Assembly: GCA_026989395.1 (NCBI GenBank)
Contig: JALSJK010000135.1
Location: 1-51,898, forward strand
Length of the DNA stretch: 51,898 bases
Direction of reading: 5' to 3'
DNA from: Methylomonas sp.
GTDB taxonomy: Bacteria; Pseudomonadota; Gammaproteobacteria; Methylococcales; Methylomonadaceae
Position numbers and translations under genes: made by a program. The notes beneath the pieces were generated by a model that ran no database searches, was not told the DNA's origin, and saw nothing but the letters and a program-made list of their open reading frames with translations. Shown piece after piece: positions 7,682 through 16,064 of this stretch. Position 1 is the first letter of the stretch; the number at the start of each line of letters is the position of its first letter.

Positions 7682-9220
7682 TTAATAGGGGACAAATGAT
7701 TCAAGAATTTGTTCTTTCGTTCCAATTGTGTAGCCATTGTTTTGGCTAGCCAATGTTGTGGAAAATTTAAAATCTGATGGGAATTCAGCAAATATTTTGT
7801 ATAAAACCTCGCCTTTTTCAACAGCATCCCCAAGTTTTTTAACTATATCAACACCTGCTTTTTTATCCATCGGTGCACCGGCAATTCTGGCGATTTTGGC
7901 CATTTGTAAATTATCAATATTTGCCACAATACCAGCTTTTTCTGCAATAACTTGATAGTTGAGCTTGCCAGGAGTAAGGTCAATAATTTTTTCGCCCTGA
8001 GCTTTCACAATGGCTTTCATTTTTGCCAAAGCTCGACCAGAATCCAGAATATCCCTGGCGATGGCGTAACCTTGTCCGCCTCGGACATCTGGATCAAATT
8101 CGATAATTCTTCCTGCAAGCTGCAAAGATTTTTGTCTTAGTTCAAAAGGAGCGGCTGGGTCATTTTCTAGAACCTGCATAACATCTCGGGCTTCTAGAGC
8201 TGGACCAATACCTCTTCCTATGGGTTGACGACCATCGGTTATAATAACTTCCAGGTGAATATTCAGCTGATCTCCAACATATTCAAATAATTTTCGTAAT
8301 GCCAAAGCTTGCCGCATGTGTCTGACTTTGGCCGTAGGACCAACCGGAATATCAATCAATAAGTGTGTAGAACCTGCCGCTAATTTTTTTGATAAAATCG
8401 AAGCTACCATCTGGCCTTGTGAGTCAATCCCTAACGGCCGTTCAACGGAAATCAACATATCATCAACAGGCGCTAATTTTGCTGTTCCTCCCCAAGCAAG
8501 ACAACCCCTTTCTTGTTGGACAATTTCAAGAAGCTTTTCCGGAGCCAAATCAACCTTGGCAATTAATTCCATGGTATCCGCAGTACCGGAAGGGGAGGTG
8601 ATGGCTCTGCTGGATGTTTTGGGAATCAGCATGCCGTGTGCAGCAACAATGGGTACCACAAGCATTGATGTTCTATTTCCAGGAATACCGCCAATGCAGT
8701 GTTTATCAGCGACTAACGATTCATGCCAGTTCATGCGTTCGCCTGAAAACAACATGGCTTTGGTAAGAAATAGTAATTCATCGCGATCAAGGTTATTTTG
8801 ACCGGTAGCAACTAAAAATGCAGCCATTTCCATTTTGGAATAGCGGCTTTCGACGATGTCGGTTGCGATATCAATAAAATCTTGCTCCGATAATCGCTCG
8901 CCATTGATTTTTCTTCGGACCGCATCCATGGATTTCGGAGGTTCGGCATGATCAACAGTAACAGAACTTCCTGCTTCAATATTCAATTGACTAAATGCTT
9001 GTTCTGACAAACCAAGTTCATCAGAATTAACGATTGAGTGATCATCGACGACATTGAGTACCGCAAGCACTCGATGACCATCTGAACTTATTTTTATTTT
9101 CGATAAAGCCTGAAATCCCTCGGCTCGATATAACTCACAATCACGATTCAGATAAGCAACATTTTCGTGATAAGTATCAATTCCAATTCTGCGTATTTTT
9201 AAAGTTTCGTTACTAGCCAT
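7682..9220 (-). CDS. Thymidine/AMP phosphorylase family protein (archaeal type)
   Basis: A protein of 512 residues. The first about 95 residues ([20 protein letters not shown] onward) form an extra N-terminal domain typical of archaeal AMP phosphorylase and absent from E. coli DeoA. The nucleoside phosphorylase II core follows: [50 protein letters not shown] (phosphate-binding region), [17 protein letters not shown], and a C-terminal pyrimidine-phosphorylase domain with [20 protein letters not shown]. Expected reaction, from the archaeal family: AMP (or another NMP) + phosphate gives base + ribose-1,5-bisphosphate. True substrate unproven. It is coupled to a PRPP-synthetase-like gene downstream. 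Confidence 0.87.
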   Translation of the reverse strand: MASNETLKIRRIGIDTYHENVAYLNRDCELYRAEGFQALSKIKISSDGHRVLAVLNVVDDHSIVNSDELGLSEQAFSQLNIEAGSSVTVDHAEPPKSMDAVRRKINGERLSEQDFIDIATDIVESRYSKMEMAAFLVATGQNNLDRDELLFLTKAMLFSGERMNWHESLVADKHCIGGIPGNRTSMLVVPIVAAHGMLIPKTSSRAITSPSGTADTMELIAKVDLAPEKLLEIVQQERGCLAWGGTAKLAPVDDMLISVERPLGIDSQGQMVASILSKKLAAGSTHLLIDIPVGPTAKVRHMRQALALRKLFEYVGDQLNIHLEVIITDGRQPIGRGIGPALEARDVMQVLENDPAAPFELRQKSLQLAGRIIEFDPDVRGGQGYAIARDILDSGRALAKMKAIVKAQGEKIIDLTPGKLNYQVIAEKAGIVANIDNLQMAKIARIAGAPMDKKAGVDIVKKLGDAVEKGEVLYKIFAEFPSDFKFSTTLASQNNGYTIGTKEQILESFVPY

Positions 9221-9366
9221 AAAATCATGAAGGGTGATTGTAAAAACTTTATGTAACCATAGATGACAAGTATACCTGAAGGCGTTATTGGAAATAATGT
9301 TTATAATTTAACATAATATACATTATGCGAAGTAAATTTATTCTGTTTGCCAATCATTTTTAATTC

Positions 9367-10515
9367 ATGTATTTTTTCTTCATGAATCAACAATACCGAT
9401 CGTTATTTGAGCTTTCCGACAAACTTATTTATCTTAATCATGCGGCTGTCTCGCCTTGGCCCATTAGAACTTCTGAAGCTGTGCTTAATTTTGCTAAACA
9501 AAATGCACAATATGGGAGCAAATTTTATCTGGACTGGTTACAAAAACAAACAGAATTAAGGCATCAGATAAAATCTTTAATTAATGCGCCTTCAAGCGAT
9601 GATGTCGCTTTAGTGAAAAACACATCTGAGGCTTTATCTTTCGTTGCTTATGGATTGCATTGGAAAAATGGTGACAACATAGTTTCCAGTCGTGAAGAAT
9701 TTCCTTCTAATCGAATTCCATGGCAGTCATTATGCCATCAGGGCGTAGAATTTAGAGAAGCAGACCTCTCTTCAAATTCATCTCCTGAGCTAGCACTGTT
9801 TGATTTAGTTGATCAAAAAACACGATTAATCACTATCAGCTCTGTTCAATTTTCCAGCGGTTTCAGAACAAACTTACAAATTATCGGCGAATTCTGTAAA
9901 AAACGGGATATTCTTTTTTGTATCGATGCTATTCAAAGTATCGGCGCTTTAGAATTTGATGTTCAGGAGTATCAGGCGGATTTTGTAATGGCAGATGGTC
10001 ATAAATGGATGCTAGGACCTGAAGGTTTAGGTTTTTTTTACTCCACACCAAAGTCTAGAGATATGCTCCGGCTGACTCAGTACGGCTGGCATATGCTTAA
10101 AGACATACACGGCTATGAAAACCAACCCTGGGAAATTCATCCTACGGCTCGTCGTTTTGAATGTGGTAGCCCCAATATGTTGGGCATTCATGCGCTTTCT
10201 GCAAGTCTTGAAATCTTGCTCGGAATCAGCATGACAAAAATTGAGCAAAAAGTATTAGCTAATGCGGATTACTTAGTTAAAAAAATCAAGGCATCAAAGT
10301 CGCTAACACTCCTTTCAGGTTCAACAAGTCCTTTAAAATCAGGGATTGTATTATTTGGCCATAAACAGATTCCTAATAAACAATTATTCCTACATCTACA
10401 AAAAAATGATGTTATGTGCGCACTGCGAGCGGGAGGAATTCGTTTTTCCCCGCATTTCTATAATTCGGTTGCTGAACTGGATCAGGCATTGGCCATTGCG
10501 GAACAGTGTGGGTAA
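9367..10515 (+). CDS. Aminotransferase class V-fold PLP enzyme
   Basis: A protein of 382 residues resembling cysteine desulfurases and isopenicillin-N-epimerase-like enzymes. YLNHAAVSPWP is the N-terminal signature, LVKNTSEALSFVAYGL the PLP phosphate loop, CIDAIQSIGALEFD carries the PLP-binding Asp-Ala-x-Gln, and ADGHKWMLGPEGLG contains the Schiff-base lysine. RAGGIRFSPHFYNS at the C-terminus is also conserved. No mobile cysteine loop typical of IscS/NifS was seen, so desulfurase activity is uncertain. ATG 9382 (MNQQYRSLFEL) is an equally good start; neither has a clear ribosome-binding sequence. The last 104 bases overlap the convergent acyltransferase gene on the other strand. Confidence 0.85.
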   Translation: MYFFFMNQQYRSLFELSDKLIYLNHAAVSPWPIRTSEAVLNFAKQNAQYGSKFYLDWLQKQTELRHQIKSLINAPSSDDVALVKNTSEALSFVAYGLHWKNGDNIVSSREEFPSNRIPWQSLCHQGVEFREADLSSNSSPELALFDLVDQKTRLITISSVQFSSGFRTNLQIIGEFCKKRDILFCIDAIQSIGALEFDVQEYQADFVMADGHKWMLGPEGLGFFYSTPKSRDMLRLTQYGWHMLKDIHGYENQPWEIHPTARRFECGSPNMLGIHALSASLEILLGISMTKIEQKVLANADYLVKKIKASKSLTLLSGSTSPLKSGIVLFGHKQIPNKQLFLHLQKNDVMCALRAGGIRFSPHFYNSVAELDQALAIAEQCG

Positions 10516-11218
10516 CATTTAATTCCTGGCCTATAAGATGATAGAGTTCTTGTGACTCTGGTCTTAAGTGGTTATAGGAGGCATCCGGCAGCATTTTATA
10601 AGGAGCTCGTGAGCCATGAAAATCAACAATTTCTCCCATTTTTGTTAATTGAACACCAAACATGGAAAGTAATTTCGCTAATTTGGGTTCCATTAACGCA
10701 ACTGAAAAATCCAGATTTGCTTCCTTGCACAAGTTAATGCCTATCAAGGTTAAACATAAAGGCAGATAGTTGATTTTAAGGCGTTTATTTTTTATACCGC
10801 CACTAACATTATCTCTGAGTTGAAAAGTGATGTCATACGCTCGGCGGCGGAACGATGACTCGATCGCCATTCTCGAAACTTCACCAACCCACGGAGTCCG
10901 TAAATCGGATGGTGAAATGATTTGTGAATCAAATTGAGTGGTGATTTTTTCCAATGGAAGATGTTTATGGCGATTTTCATTAAAGGGAACAACCCGTATA
11001 CACCCTATTAATGCATCAGTCGGCCGATGAAATAACAAACCATGCAAGGCATAATCATCATAATCGTCAGTCTCAATTTTACTGTCATCGTTATCCTTGA
11101 AAACATCATCACCATACTTATCTGCATAAACCTGATATCGAAGCTGATAAGCTAATTTTTTTAATTCGGGCGTATCAGCAGCCACGGTATAAAAATATTT
11201 TTTATAATGATTAAGCAT
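10412..11218 (-). CDS. PEP-CTERM/exosortase system-associated acyltransferase
   Basis: A protein of 268 residues related to N-acyl amino acid and acyl-homoserine-lactone synthases. LAYQLRYQVYADKYGDDVF is the R-x-x-V-Y/F signature near the N-terminus of these enzymes; LIGCIRVVPF and VGEVSRMAIESSFRRR follow, the latter equivalent to the E-(I/V)-S-R-x-A/F core. Family knowledge: such genes track with exosortase and PEP-CTERM sorting loci and use acyl-ACP or acyl-CoA, but the product is not generally known. A GAGGGGAA ribosome-binding sequence precedes ATG 11218. No exosortase gene lies in this window. The 3' end overlaps the convergent aminotransferase by 104 bases. Confidence 0.82.
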   Translation of the reverse strand: MLNHYKKYFYTVAADTPELKKLAYQLRYQVYADKYGDDVFKDNDDSKIETDDYDDYALHGLLFHRPTDALIGCIRVVPFNENRHKHLPLEKITTQFDSQIISPSDLRTPWVGEVSRMAIESSFRRRAYDITFQLRDNVSGGIKNKRLKINYLPLCLTLIGINLCKEANLDFSVALMEPKLAKLLSMFGVQLTKMGEIVDFHGSRAPYKMLPDASYNHLRPESQELYHLIGQELNVTHTVPQWPMPDPVQQPNYRNAGKNEFLPLAVRT

Positions 11219-11236
11219 AAAGTTCCCCTCTTTTTA

Positions 11237-11266
11237 ATTTTATTTAAAAAATATGACGTAGTTCAA
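11237..11266 (-). promoter_or_regulatory. Putative sigma-70 promoter of the acyltransferase
   Basis: On the minus strand TTGAAC (11266 to 11261) and TAAAAT (11242 to 11237) are separated by 18 bases, with ATG 11218 a short distance downstream. The 28-bp palindrome at 11272-11299 ends 5 bases upstream of this -35 box, an activator-type position. Confidence 0.5.
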
Positions 11267-11271
11267 AAAAA

Positions 11272-11299
11272 TTGATCTACACTTTGAAGTGTAGATCAA
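11272..11299. promoter_or_regulatory. 28-bp palindrome between divergent genes (operator or hairpin)
   Basis: TTGATCTACACTT (11272-11284) and AAGTGTAGATCAA (11287-11299) are perfect 13-base inverted arms around TG. The site lies between the divergent acyltransferase and methyltransferase genes. Its size and position suit a dimeric regulator. Read on the minus strand it is followed by seven T residues, so an intrinsic terminator acting on antisense transcripts is the alternative. Confidence 0.6.
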
Positions 11300-11327
11300 A
11301 AAAAAATTTTTTCTGAGGAAATGTCAT

Positions 11328-12107
11328 ATGAATAATAATCAAGGTTATGTCAACAAAAAATATCTCGAACAAGCAGCTCAGACTTTTAAAGCTATCAAAG
11401 CATACAGTTATGAAATGATGGCGATTGATGCTGGAAACTGTGTACTTGATGTTGGCTGTGGTCCGGGTATAGATGTTTTACAACTTGCAAAACAGGTTGG
11501 GCCGAGAGGTCTGGCCGTCGGTATTGACCATGACGCCCAAATGATCACTGAAGCCAAATCATTGGCTGAATCAGAAAATATTACTGAAAGGGTTAAATTT
11601 CATGTTAATGATGTCACTTCCCTGCCCTTTGACAATAATTGTTTTGACAGTTGCCGAAGCGAAAGGGTTTTTATGCATTTGCAGAATCCTTTGGCTACCC
11701 TGCAAGAAATGCATCGCATCACTAAAACCAATGGGCGGGTAGTCGTAGCTGAATCAGACTGGAGCAGCTTATCTATTGATTGTGATACAGTTGGAACCGA
11801 AAAAAAAATATTCCAATATCATCGAGATAAAATCATGGCTAGTGGTTATGCAGGCCGTAGCCTATTCAGGTTTTTCCGAAGCACAGGGTTTTCAGAAATT
11901 GATATCAAGATTTTCCCGATTTTCACGACAGATTTGTCCGCATTTAGCGATTTGGTAAGGTTAGAATATATTGAAGAACAGGCTTTGTCTGCCAACGCCA
12001 TTAGCAAACAGGAACTAGCCAAGTGGCGGGAGCAATTGCAAAATCGCAATGAACAAGGCTACTTTTTTTGTTCTATGAATGTATTTGTTGTTTCAGGAAC
12101 AAAATGA
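11328..12107 (+). CDS. Class I SAM-dependent methyltransferase
   Basis: A protein of 259 residues. VLDVGCGPGIDVLQLAKQVG is motif I (SAM binding), GIDHDAQMITEAK motif II with the ribose-binding acidic residue, FHVNDVTSLPF the adenine-binding segment, and RSERVFMHLQNPLATLQEMHRITKTNG motifs III-IV. The pattern matches the UbiE/small-molecule methyltransferase group, but the substrate cannot be assigned. ATG 11328 has GAGGAA at 11315-11320. It is divergent from the PEP-CTERM-associated acyltransferase and shares the palindromic intergenic region, so the two may be co-regulated. A MITE follows 22 bases after the stop. Confidence 0.85.
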   Translation: MNNNQGYVNKKYLEQAAQTFKAIKAYSYEMMAIDAGNCVLDVGCGPGIDVLQLAKQVGPRGLAVGIDHDAQMITEAKSLAESENITERVKFHVNDVTSLPFDNNCFDSCRSERVFMHLQNPLATLQEMHRITKTNGRVVVAESDWSSLSIDCDTVGTEKKIFQYHRDKIMASGYAGRSLFRFFRSTGFSEIDIKIFPIFTTDLSAFSDLVRLEYIEEQALSANAISKQELAKWREQLQNRNEQGYFFCSMNVFVVSGTK

Positions 12108-12129
12108 TAATAAGTTAGCTCTTTTTCAT

Positions 12130-12290
12130 CTAGGAGACTGTCTGGTTAAGGATTTTACTGCAACAATGGGGAATTATCTTTTTTTCTGGTCTCTTTCGTT
12201 GCCTAGTACGACTAGGCGCTCCAAAAGATTAAAAAAAGCGCTCAATTTCCCACTTGCTTCGCTTCGAACTCCTTAGCCCGACAGCCCTAG
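12130..12290. mobile_element. MITE-like 161-bp palindromic element flanked by CTAG
   Basis: The left end CTAGGAGACTGTCTGGTTAAGGA and the reverse complement of the right end (CTAGGGCTGTCGGGCTAAGGA) match over most of their length. The two halves are imperfectly complementary along the whole element, ending in a perfect central hairpin (GCCTAGT 12201-12207, ACTAGGC 12211-12217). CTAG at both ends looks like a 4-bp target duplication, as made by IS5-family transposases. There is no coding capacity, so it is non-autonomous. It fills the gap between the methyltransferase and tatD stop codons and may also terminate transcripts. Confidence 0.7.
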
Positions 12291-12309
12291 TAAATTTTCT
12301 GGACGTCAG

Positions 12310-13086
12310 TCAATTTTGAATTTGAAATAACCGATAGAAATTTTCCCGGCTTTGCTTGGCAATTTCGTTGATACTAGTATTTCTTAATTCAGCGAGGTGT
12401 TCTGCGACAAATTTTACATAAGTCGGGTAATTGGGCTTACCTCGAAAGGGAACTGGTGCCAGATATGGAGAATCAGTTTCAATTAAAAATCTGTCGCTTG
12501 GTATCTTTTTTGCCGCTTCTTTAATTTCCTGCGCATTTTTAAAAGTAACAATCCCGGAAAATGAGATGTAAAAATTTAGATCCATTGCCTTTTTTGCAAA
12601 TTCCCAGTCTTCGGTAAAACAATGGATAACTCCACCAGCTTCTTCGGCATGTTCTTCAGCCAAAATTTTGAGTGTATCTTGTTTGGCTGCGCGAGTATGA
12701 ATAATCAGAGGCTTTTTGAGTTGTTTTGCAGCATCAATATGCACCCTGAAACGCTCATGTTGCCATGCTAAATCCCCTTCACTACGAAAATAATCGAGTC
12801 CAGTCTCCCCTATTCCAACAATTTTTGGATCCTGGGCAATGTCAATCAATTCAGCTGAGTCTGGTTCATGTCCATCCGTCACGTTTGGATGGACTCCAAC
12901 CGTTAAAGAAATATTGTCATAGTTTGAGACCATCTGACGCATTTCAGGAAATGATTCCATATCAATACTGATGCACAGCAAATGCTCAATCTGGCAGCTG
13001 GCTGCTTCAGTCATAAAACAGGAAAAATCATCTTGATAAGGTTTTAGATCAATTCGATCAAGATGGCAATGGGAATCAATAAACAT
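12310..13086 (-). CDS. tatD: TatD family metal-dependent hydrolase/DNase
   Basis: A protein of 258 residues, the usual length for the YcfH/TatD group. The metal-binding and catalytic residues are all visible: DSHCHLD at the N-terminus, GVHPN, GETGLDYF with the bridging glutamate, IIHTRAA, VIHCFTED and IETDSPYLAP. Family members are 3'-5' exonucleases or related phosphoesterases in the cytosol. It is the last gene of the long operon tmk-holB-pilZ-tatD, an arrangement conserved in gammaproteobacteria (holB-pilZ-ycfH). It lies 12 bases downstream of pilZ. Confidence 0.93.
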   Translation of the reverse strand: MFIDSHCHLDRIDLKPYQDDFSCFMTEAASCQIEHLLCISIDMESFPEMRQMVSNYDNISLTVGVHPNVTDGHEPDSAELIDIAQDPKIVGIGETGLDYFRSEGDLAWQHERFRVHIDAAKQLKKPLIIHTRAAKQDTLKILAEEHAEEAGGVIHCFTEDWEFAKKAMDLNFYISFSGIVTFKNAQEIKEAAKKIPSDRFLIETDSPYLAPVPFRGKPNYPTYVKFVAEHLAELRNTSINEIAKQSRENFYRLFQIQN

Positions 13087-13098
13087 TTTGTCCTAAAA

Positions 13099-13449
13099 TT
13101 ACATCGTATGTGTTGAGCGTGACGATTCCAATGCACCAGCCAGATAGGTTTCAATTTTATTTCTGGCTGTGCCGCCGTCCTGGTCACTAAATTGTACGCC
13201 AATCCCAGTTGCACGGTAGCCTTCAGAGCCTGGAGGCGTTTTCCAGATAATTTTACCCGCTATTGGAATGCGTTCAGTTTCTTCCATCAAACTGAGTAAC
13301 ATAAACACTTCATCGCCCATGTCATATTCTCTATTTGTTGGGATAAACAAGCCGCCATTAATAACAAAAGGCATATAGGCGGCATATAATGCGTTTTTGT
13401 CTTTGATGGAAAGGGATAATATGCCTTGTTTTGCTGGAGCTTCTGCCAT
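13099..13449 (-). CDS. pilZ: Type IV pilus PilZ-domain protein
   Basis: A single-domain PilZ protein of 116 residues, matching the length of Pseudomonas/Xanthomonas PilZ (about 117). The sequence YMPFVINGGLFIPTNREYDMGDEVFMLLSLM covers the beta-barrel with the conserved G-G-L-F-I-P-T segment; KIIWKTPPG and TGIGVQFSDQDG follow. The N-terminal R-x-x-x-R and D/N-x-S-x-x-G motifs for cyclic di-GMP are not evident, as in the original PilZ, which works with type IV pilus proteins rather than binding the nucleotide. It sits between holB and tatD as in many gammaproteobacteria; the gap to holB is 2 bases. Confidence 0.92.
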   Translation of the reverse strand: MAEAPAKQGILSLSIKDKNALYAAYMPFVINGGLFIPTNREYDMGDEVFMLLSLMEETERIPIAGKIIWKTPPGSEGYRATGIGVQFSDQDGGTARNKIETYLAGALESSRSTHTM

Positions 13450-13451
13450 AA

Positions 13452-14441
13452 TTATTTTCTACTGAGTCGTGCCCAATTGATTAAAATTTCTTCAAAAATT
13501 AATTGTTTGTTTAATTGACTGGAAAGACGTTTTTTTTGTCTTAACAATAAATCATAAAATTTGAAGAGCCTTTTCAATTCTAGTCGTTGCGCCAGTTCTT
13601 GCAAGGAAGGCTTGAAATCTGGATTGTAGCATTTATCAGGATTTTGATTAAAATAACATTTTAAAGTGTCCGTTACCCAGGTTGTCATCCAAAATAATAT
13701 CAGGGAATCAGAAACTTTCTGCCATTGCTCGGCGATAAAAACAGGGCTGACTTGCTGCCGAGAAATTTTTAACCAATCATTAAAACATGACTTCCTGCTT
13801 GCCAAAATCCCTTCATTTGCATATTGCTGGGCTGTCAACGGCACACCATGTGCCATATTGAGCAAAATATCAAGATCTTCTGAAATCTGCTGCTGTTGTA
13901 GCCATTGCTTTGCAACTTCGGAGTCAGGAGCTTCAACAAAAAGCTTTTGGCAGCGGCTGCGAATAGTTGCTGGTAATGCTGTGGGCATATCAGAAATAAG
14001 AATAATACAGGTTTTTTCTACTGGTTCTTCAAGGCTTTTCAAAAAACTGTTGGCAGCGGCATGAGTTAAACGATGGGCATCATTGATGATCAGCGCACGA
14101 TAACTATTAAATTGTGATGATAGCAATAAAAAATCAGTCAGCCCTCGAATTTGACTAATAGTAATACTTTTTCCAGCTTCCTCAGGCTGAATGACAGTAA
14201 AATCTGGATGGGTATTTGCATTAAATAATTGACAACTTGAACAATGGCCACAAGCAAGTGACTCTATTGATCTTTGTTCACATAACAAAGCTTTTACAAA
14301 ATTCTGAGCTAATTGTTGTTTTCCCAATCCCTTTTTCCCAGTAATTAACAGTGACTGGGGAATTCGCTGTTGCGCAAGATAAGCCGCAAGCTGAGACCAG
14401 GAGCCATGTAACCAGGAGTAGAGATCTTTGTTACTAGTCAT
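13452..14441 (-). CDS. holB: DNA polymerase III subunit delta'
   Basis: The clamp-loader subunit delta', 329 residues from ATG 14441 (E. coli has 334). The N-terminal AAA+ domain has a degenerate Walker A, GKKGLGKQQL, with Gln where Ser/Thr is usual, consistent with delta' not hydrolysing ATP. A four-cysteine zinc module CEQ...CGHCSSC follows, then FLKSLEEPVEKTCIIL and TIRSRCQKL, the sensor/SRC motif. The frame is open to 14495, but ATG 14441 is preferred because it gives the normal length and an 8-base overlap with the tmk stop. It belongs to the tmk-holB-pilZ-tatD string. Confidence 0.94.
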   Translation of the reverse strand: MTSNKDLYSWLHGSWSQLAAYLAQQRIPQSLLITGKKGLGKQQLAQNFVKALLCEQRSIESLACGHCSSCQLFNANTHPDFTVIQPEEAGKSITISQIRGLTDFLLLSSQFNSYRALIINDAHRLTHAAANSFLKSLEEPVEKTCIILISDMPTALPATIRSRCQKLFVEAPDSEVAKQWLQQQQISEDLDILLNMAHGVPLTAQQYANEGILASRKSCFNDWLKISRQQVSPVFIAEQWQKVSDSLILFWMTTWVTDTLKCYFNQNPDKCYNPDFKPSLQELAQRLELKRLFKFYDLLLRQKKRLSSQLNKQLIFEEILINWARLSRK

Positions 14442-15063
14442 TACCTTTGACAATTTGTTCAAGTTGTTCGGCGATTTGTTTTTGTACTTGTTCAAGAACT
14501 TGATCTGCCTGAATGATTTTGATTCTTTCTGGATATTGTTTAGCTCTGTTCAGGTATGTTTCTCTGACTGATTTAAAAAAATCGATTTGTTCCATCTCAA
14601 AACGATCAAGCTCATTTCTCGTTTTAGCACGAACCAATCCTACTTCGACAGGGGCATCAAGCAATAGCGTTAAATCAGGCCTGAAATCCCCTTGCACCAG
14701 ATTTTCTAGACAGGCAATTTTATTGTCAGCAACTTTTCTACCCCCACCTTGATAGGCATAAGTGGCATCTGTGAAACGATCACAAAGTACCCAGTTTCCC
14801 TTTTTTAGATTTGGGTAAATCACTTCAGAAAGATGTTGTGAACGTGCAGCAAACATTAACAATAATTCTGTTTGCCCGGAAATGGTTTCTTCGTGCTTGG
14901 CTAGTAATATTTTCCGAAGTGTTTCGGCAATGGGTGTGCCGCCTGGTTCACGAGTTACTACAACAGGAATATTAAGTTGCAGAAAATATTCTTTAATAAA
15001 TTCAATATTTGTAGTTTTACCAACCCCTTCCCCGCCTTCTAAAGTAATAAATTTGCCAGCCAT
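14434..15063 (-). CDS. tmk: Thymidylate kinase
   Basis: A protein of 209 residues converting dTMP to dTDP with ATP. The P-loop EGGEGVGKTTN is at residues 9-19, the dTMP-binding TREPGGTPIAETLR at about 38-51, LLMFAARSQHLSEVI and VLCDRFTDATYAYQGGGR in the middle (D-R-F/Y-x-D-S/A-T signature), and a LID region rich in Asp/Arg follows. Start and stop overlap mltG and holB by 1 and 8 bases, so translation is coupled along mltG-tmk-holB. Confidence 0.96.
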   Translation of the reverse strand: MAGKFITLEGGEGVGKTTNIEFIKEYFLQLNIPVVVTREPGGTPIAETLRKILLAKHEETISGQTELLLMFAARSQHLSEVIYPNLKKGNWVLCDRFTDATYAYQGGGRKVADNKIACLENLVQGDFRPDLTLLLDAPVEVGLVRAKTRNELDRFEMEQIDFFKSVRETYLNRAKQYPERIKIIQADQVLEQVQKQIAEQLEQIVKGND

Positions 15064-16064
15064 TATTTTTTCCTTTGGTAGATATTAACAGCCTTATTAT
15101 GTTTGCTGAGAGTTGCAGAAAAAACATGGGAGCCGTCACCACGGGAAACAAAATACAGACTATCGCCTGGTTCAGGATGAAGTGCGGCATGGATAGCAGC
15201 TTTTCCTGGCATAGCAATTGGCGTTGGCGGTAATCCTTTAATAACGTAGGTATTATAAGGTGTCGGTTTTTTTAAATCTTTATAACGAATATTACCTTTG
15301 TATGCTTTGCCCATTCCGTAAATAACGGTGGGATCAGTTTGAAGCAACATGCCTTTACGAAGCCTGCGAATAAAAACGCCTGCAATGGTAGGCCGCTCGG
15401 AAACTTTGCCGGTTTCCTTTTCAATAATTGATGCCAAAATTAAAGCTTCATAAGCACTTTTCAAAGGTAGGTTTTTTTCTCGATTTTGCCATTCCTGTTC
15501 AAGGACTTGATGCATTTTCTGGTAAGCGCGTTTTAACAAAGCAACATCAGTCATGTTTTTTTCAAAATAATACGTATCTGGAAAAAATAATCCTTCAGGA
15601 TGATCTTCCTTTGCCCCAATTTGTTTTAAAACAGTTTTTTCATCAAGCCCCTTAAGAGTTTGTTTGATATTAGAGGCCTTTTCTATTTCATGTCTGATTT
15701 GGGTAAAAGTCCAGCCCTCTGGAAAAGTAATTGCATATTGCTTGCTCTTGCCAGCAACCAAAATAGCTAATAGTTCAGTTGGGGTTATTCCTGGATTTAA
15801 AACAAATTCACCTGTTTTAATTTTTTGGGTAAGGTTTTTCTGATAAGCCAACAGCCTGAACCAAACAGGTTTAATAGCCACGCCCTTTTGTCTTAGTTTG
15901 TCGGTTATTTGTCGAAAAGATTGACCTTTTTCAATTTCTAACAAAATTGATTGTTGATCAATGACTGGTTTTTTTAGAAAACGTTGGTAATCGATAAATG
16001 TCCAGCCTGCAATCGCACAGAAGACTATTAAAATGATGCTGATGATTTTTACGAAATTTGACAT
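15063..16064 (-). CDS. mltG: Endolytic murein transglycosylase MltG
   Basis: A protein of 333 residues (YceG family). One N-terminal membrane segment (about residues 7-24, IISIILIVFCAIAGWTFI) anchors it in the inner membrane, with the catalytic domain in the periplasm. A LysM-like part (IEKGQSFRQITDKLRQKGV) precedes the catalytic core: ALILASIIEKETG contains the catalytic glutamate, DPTVIYGMG and YNTYVIKGLPPTPIAMPG are family signatures. MltG cleaves nascent glycan strands and sets their length. It overlaps pabC by 16 bases and tmk by 1 base, the order usual in gammaproteobacteria. Confidence 0.95.
   Translation of the reverse strand: MSNFVKIISIILIVFCAIAGWTFIDYQRFLKKPVIDQQSILLEIEKGQSFRQITDKLRQKGVAIKPVWFRLLAYQKNLTQKIKTGEFVLNPGITPTELLAILVAGKSKQYAITFPEGWTFTQIRHEIEKASNIKQTLKGLDEKTVLKQIGAKEDHPEGLFFPDTYYFEKNMTDVALLKRAYQKMHQVLEQEWQNREKNLPLKSAYEALILASIIEKETGKVSERPTIAGVFIRRLRKGMLLQTDPTVIYGMGKAYKGNIRYKDLKKPTPYNTYVIKGLPPTPIAMPGKAAIHAALHPEPGDSLYFVSRGDGSHVFSATLSKHNKAVNIYQRKK

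Noticed and set aside
8316-8801. A 161-codon frame on the plus strand inside the AMP-phosphorylase-like gene
   Set aside because: It is antisense to a strongly conserved enzyme and shows no recognisable protein features.
13666-14064. A 132-codon plus-strand frame inside holB
   Set aside because: It lies antisense to HolB AAA+ motifs and has no independent support.
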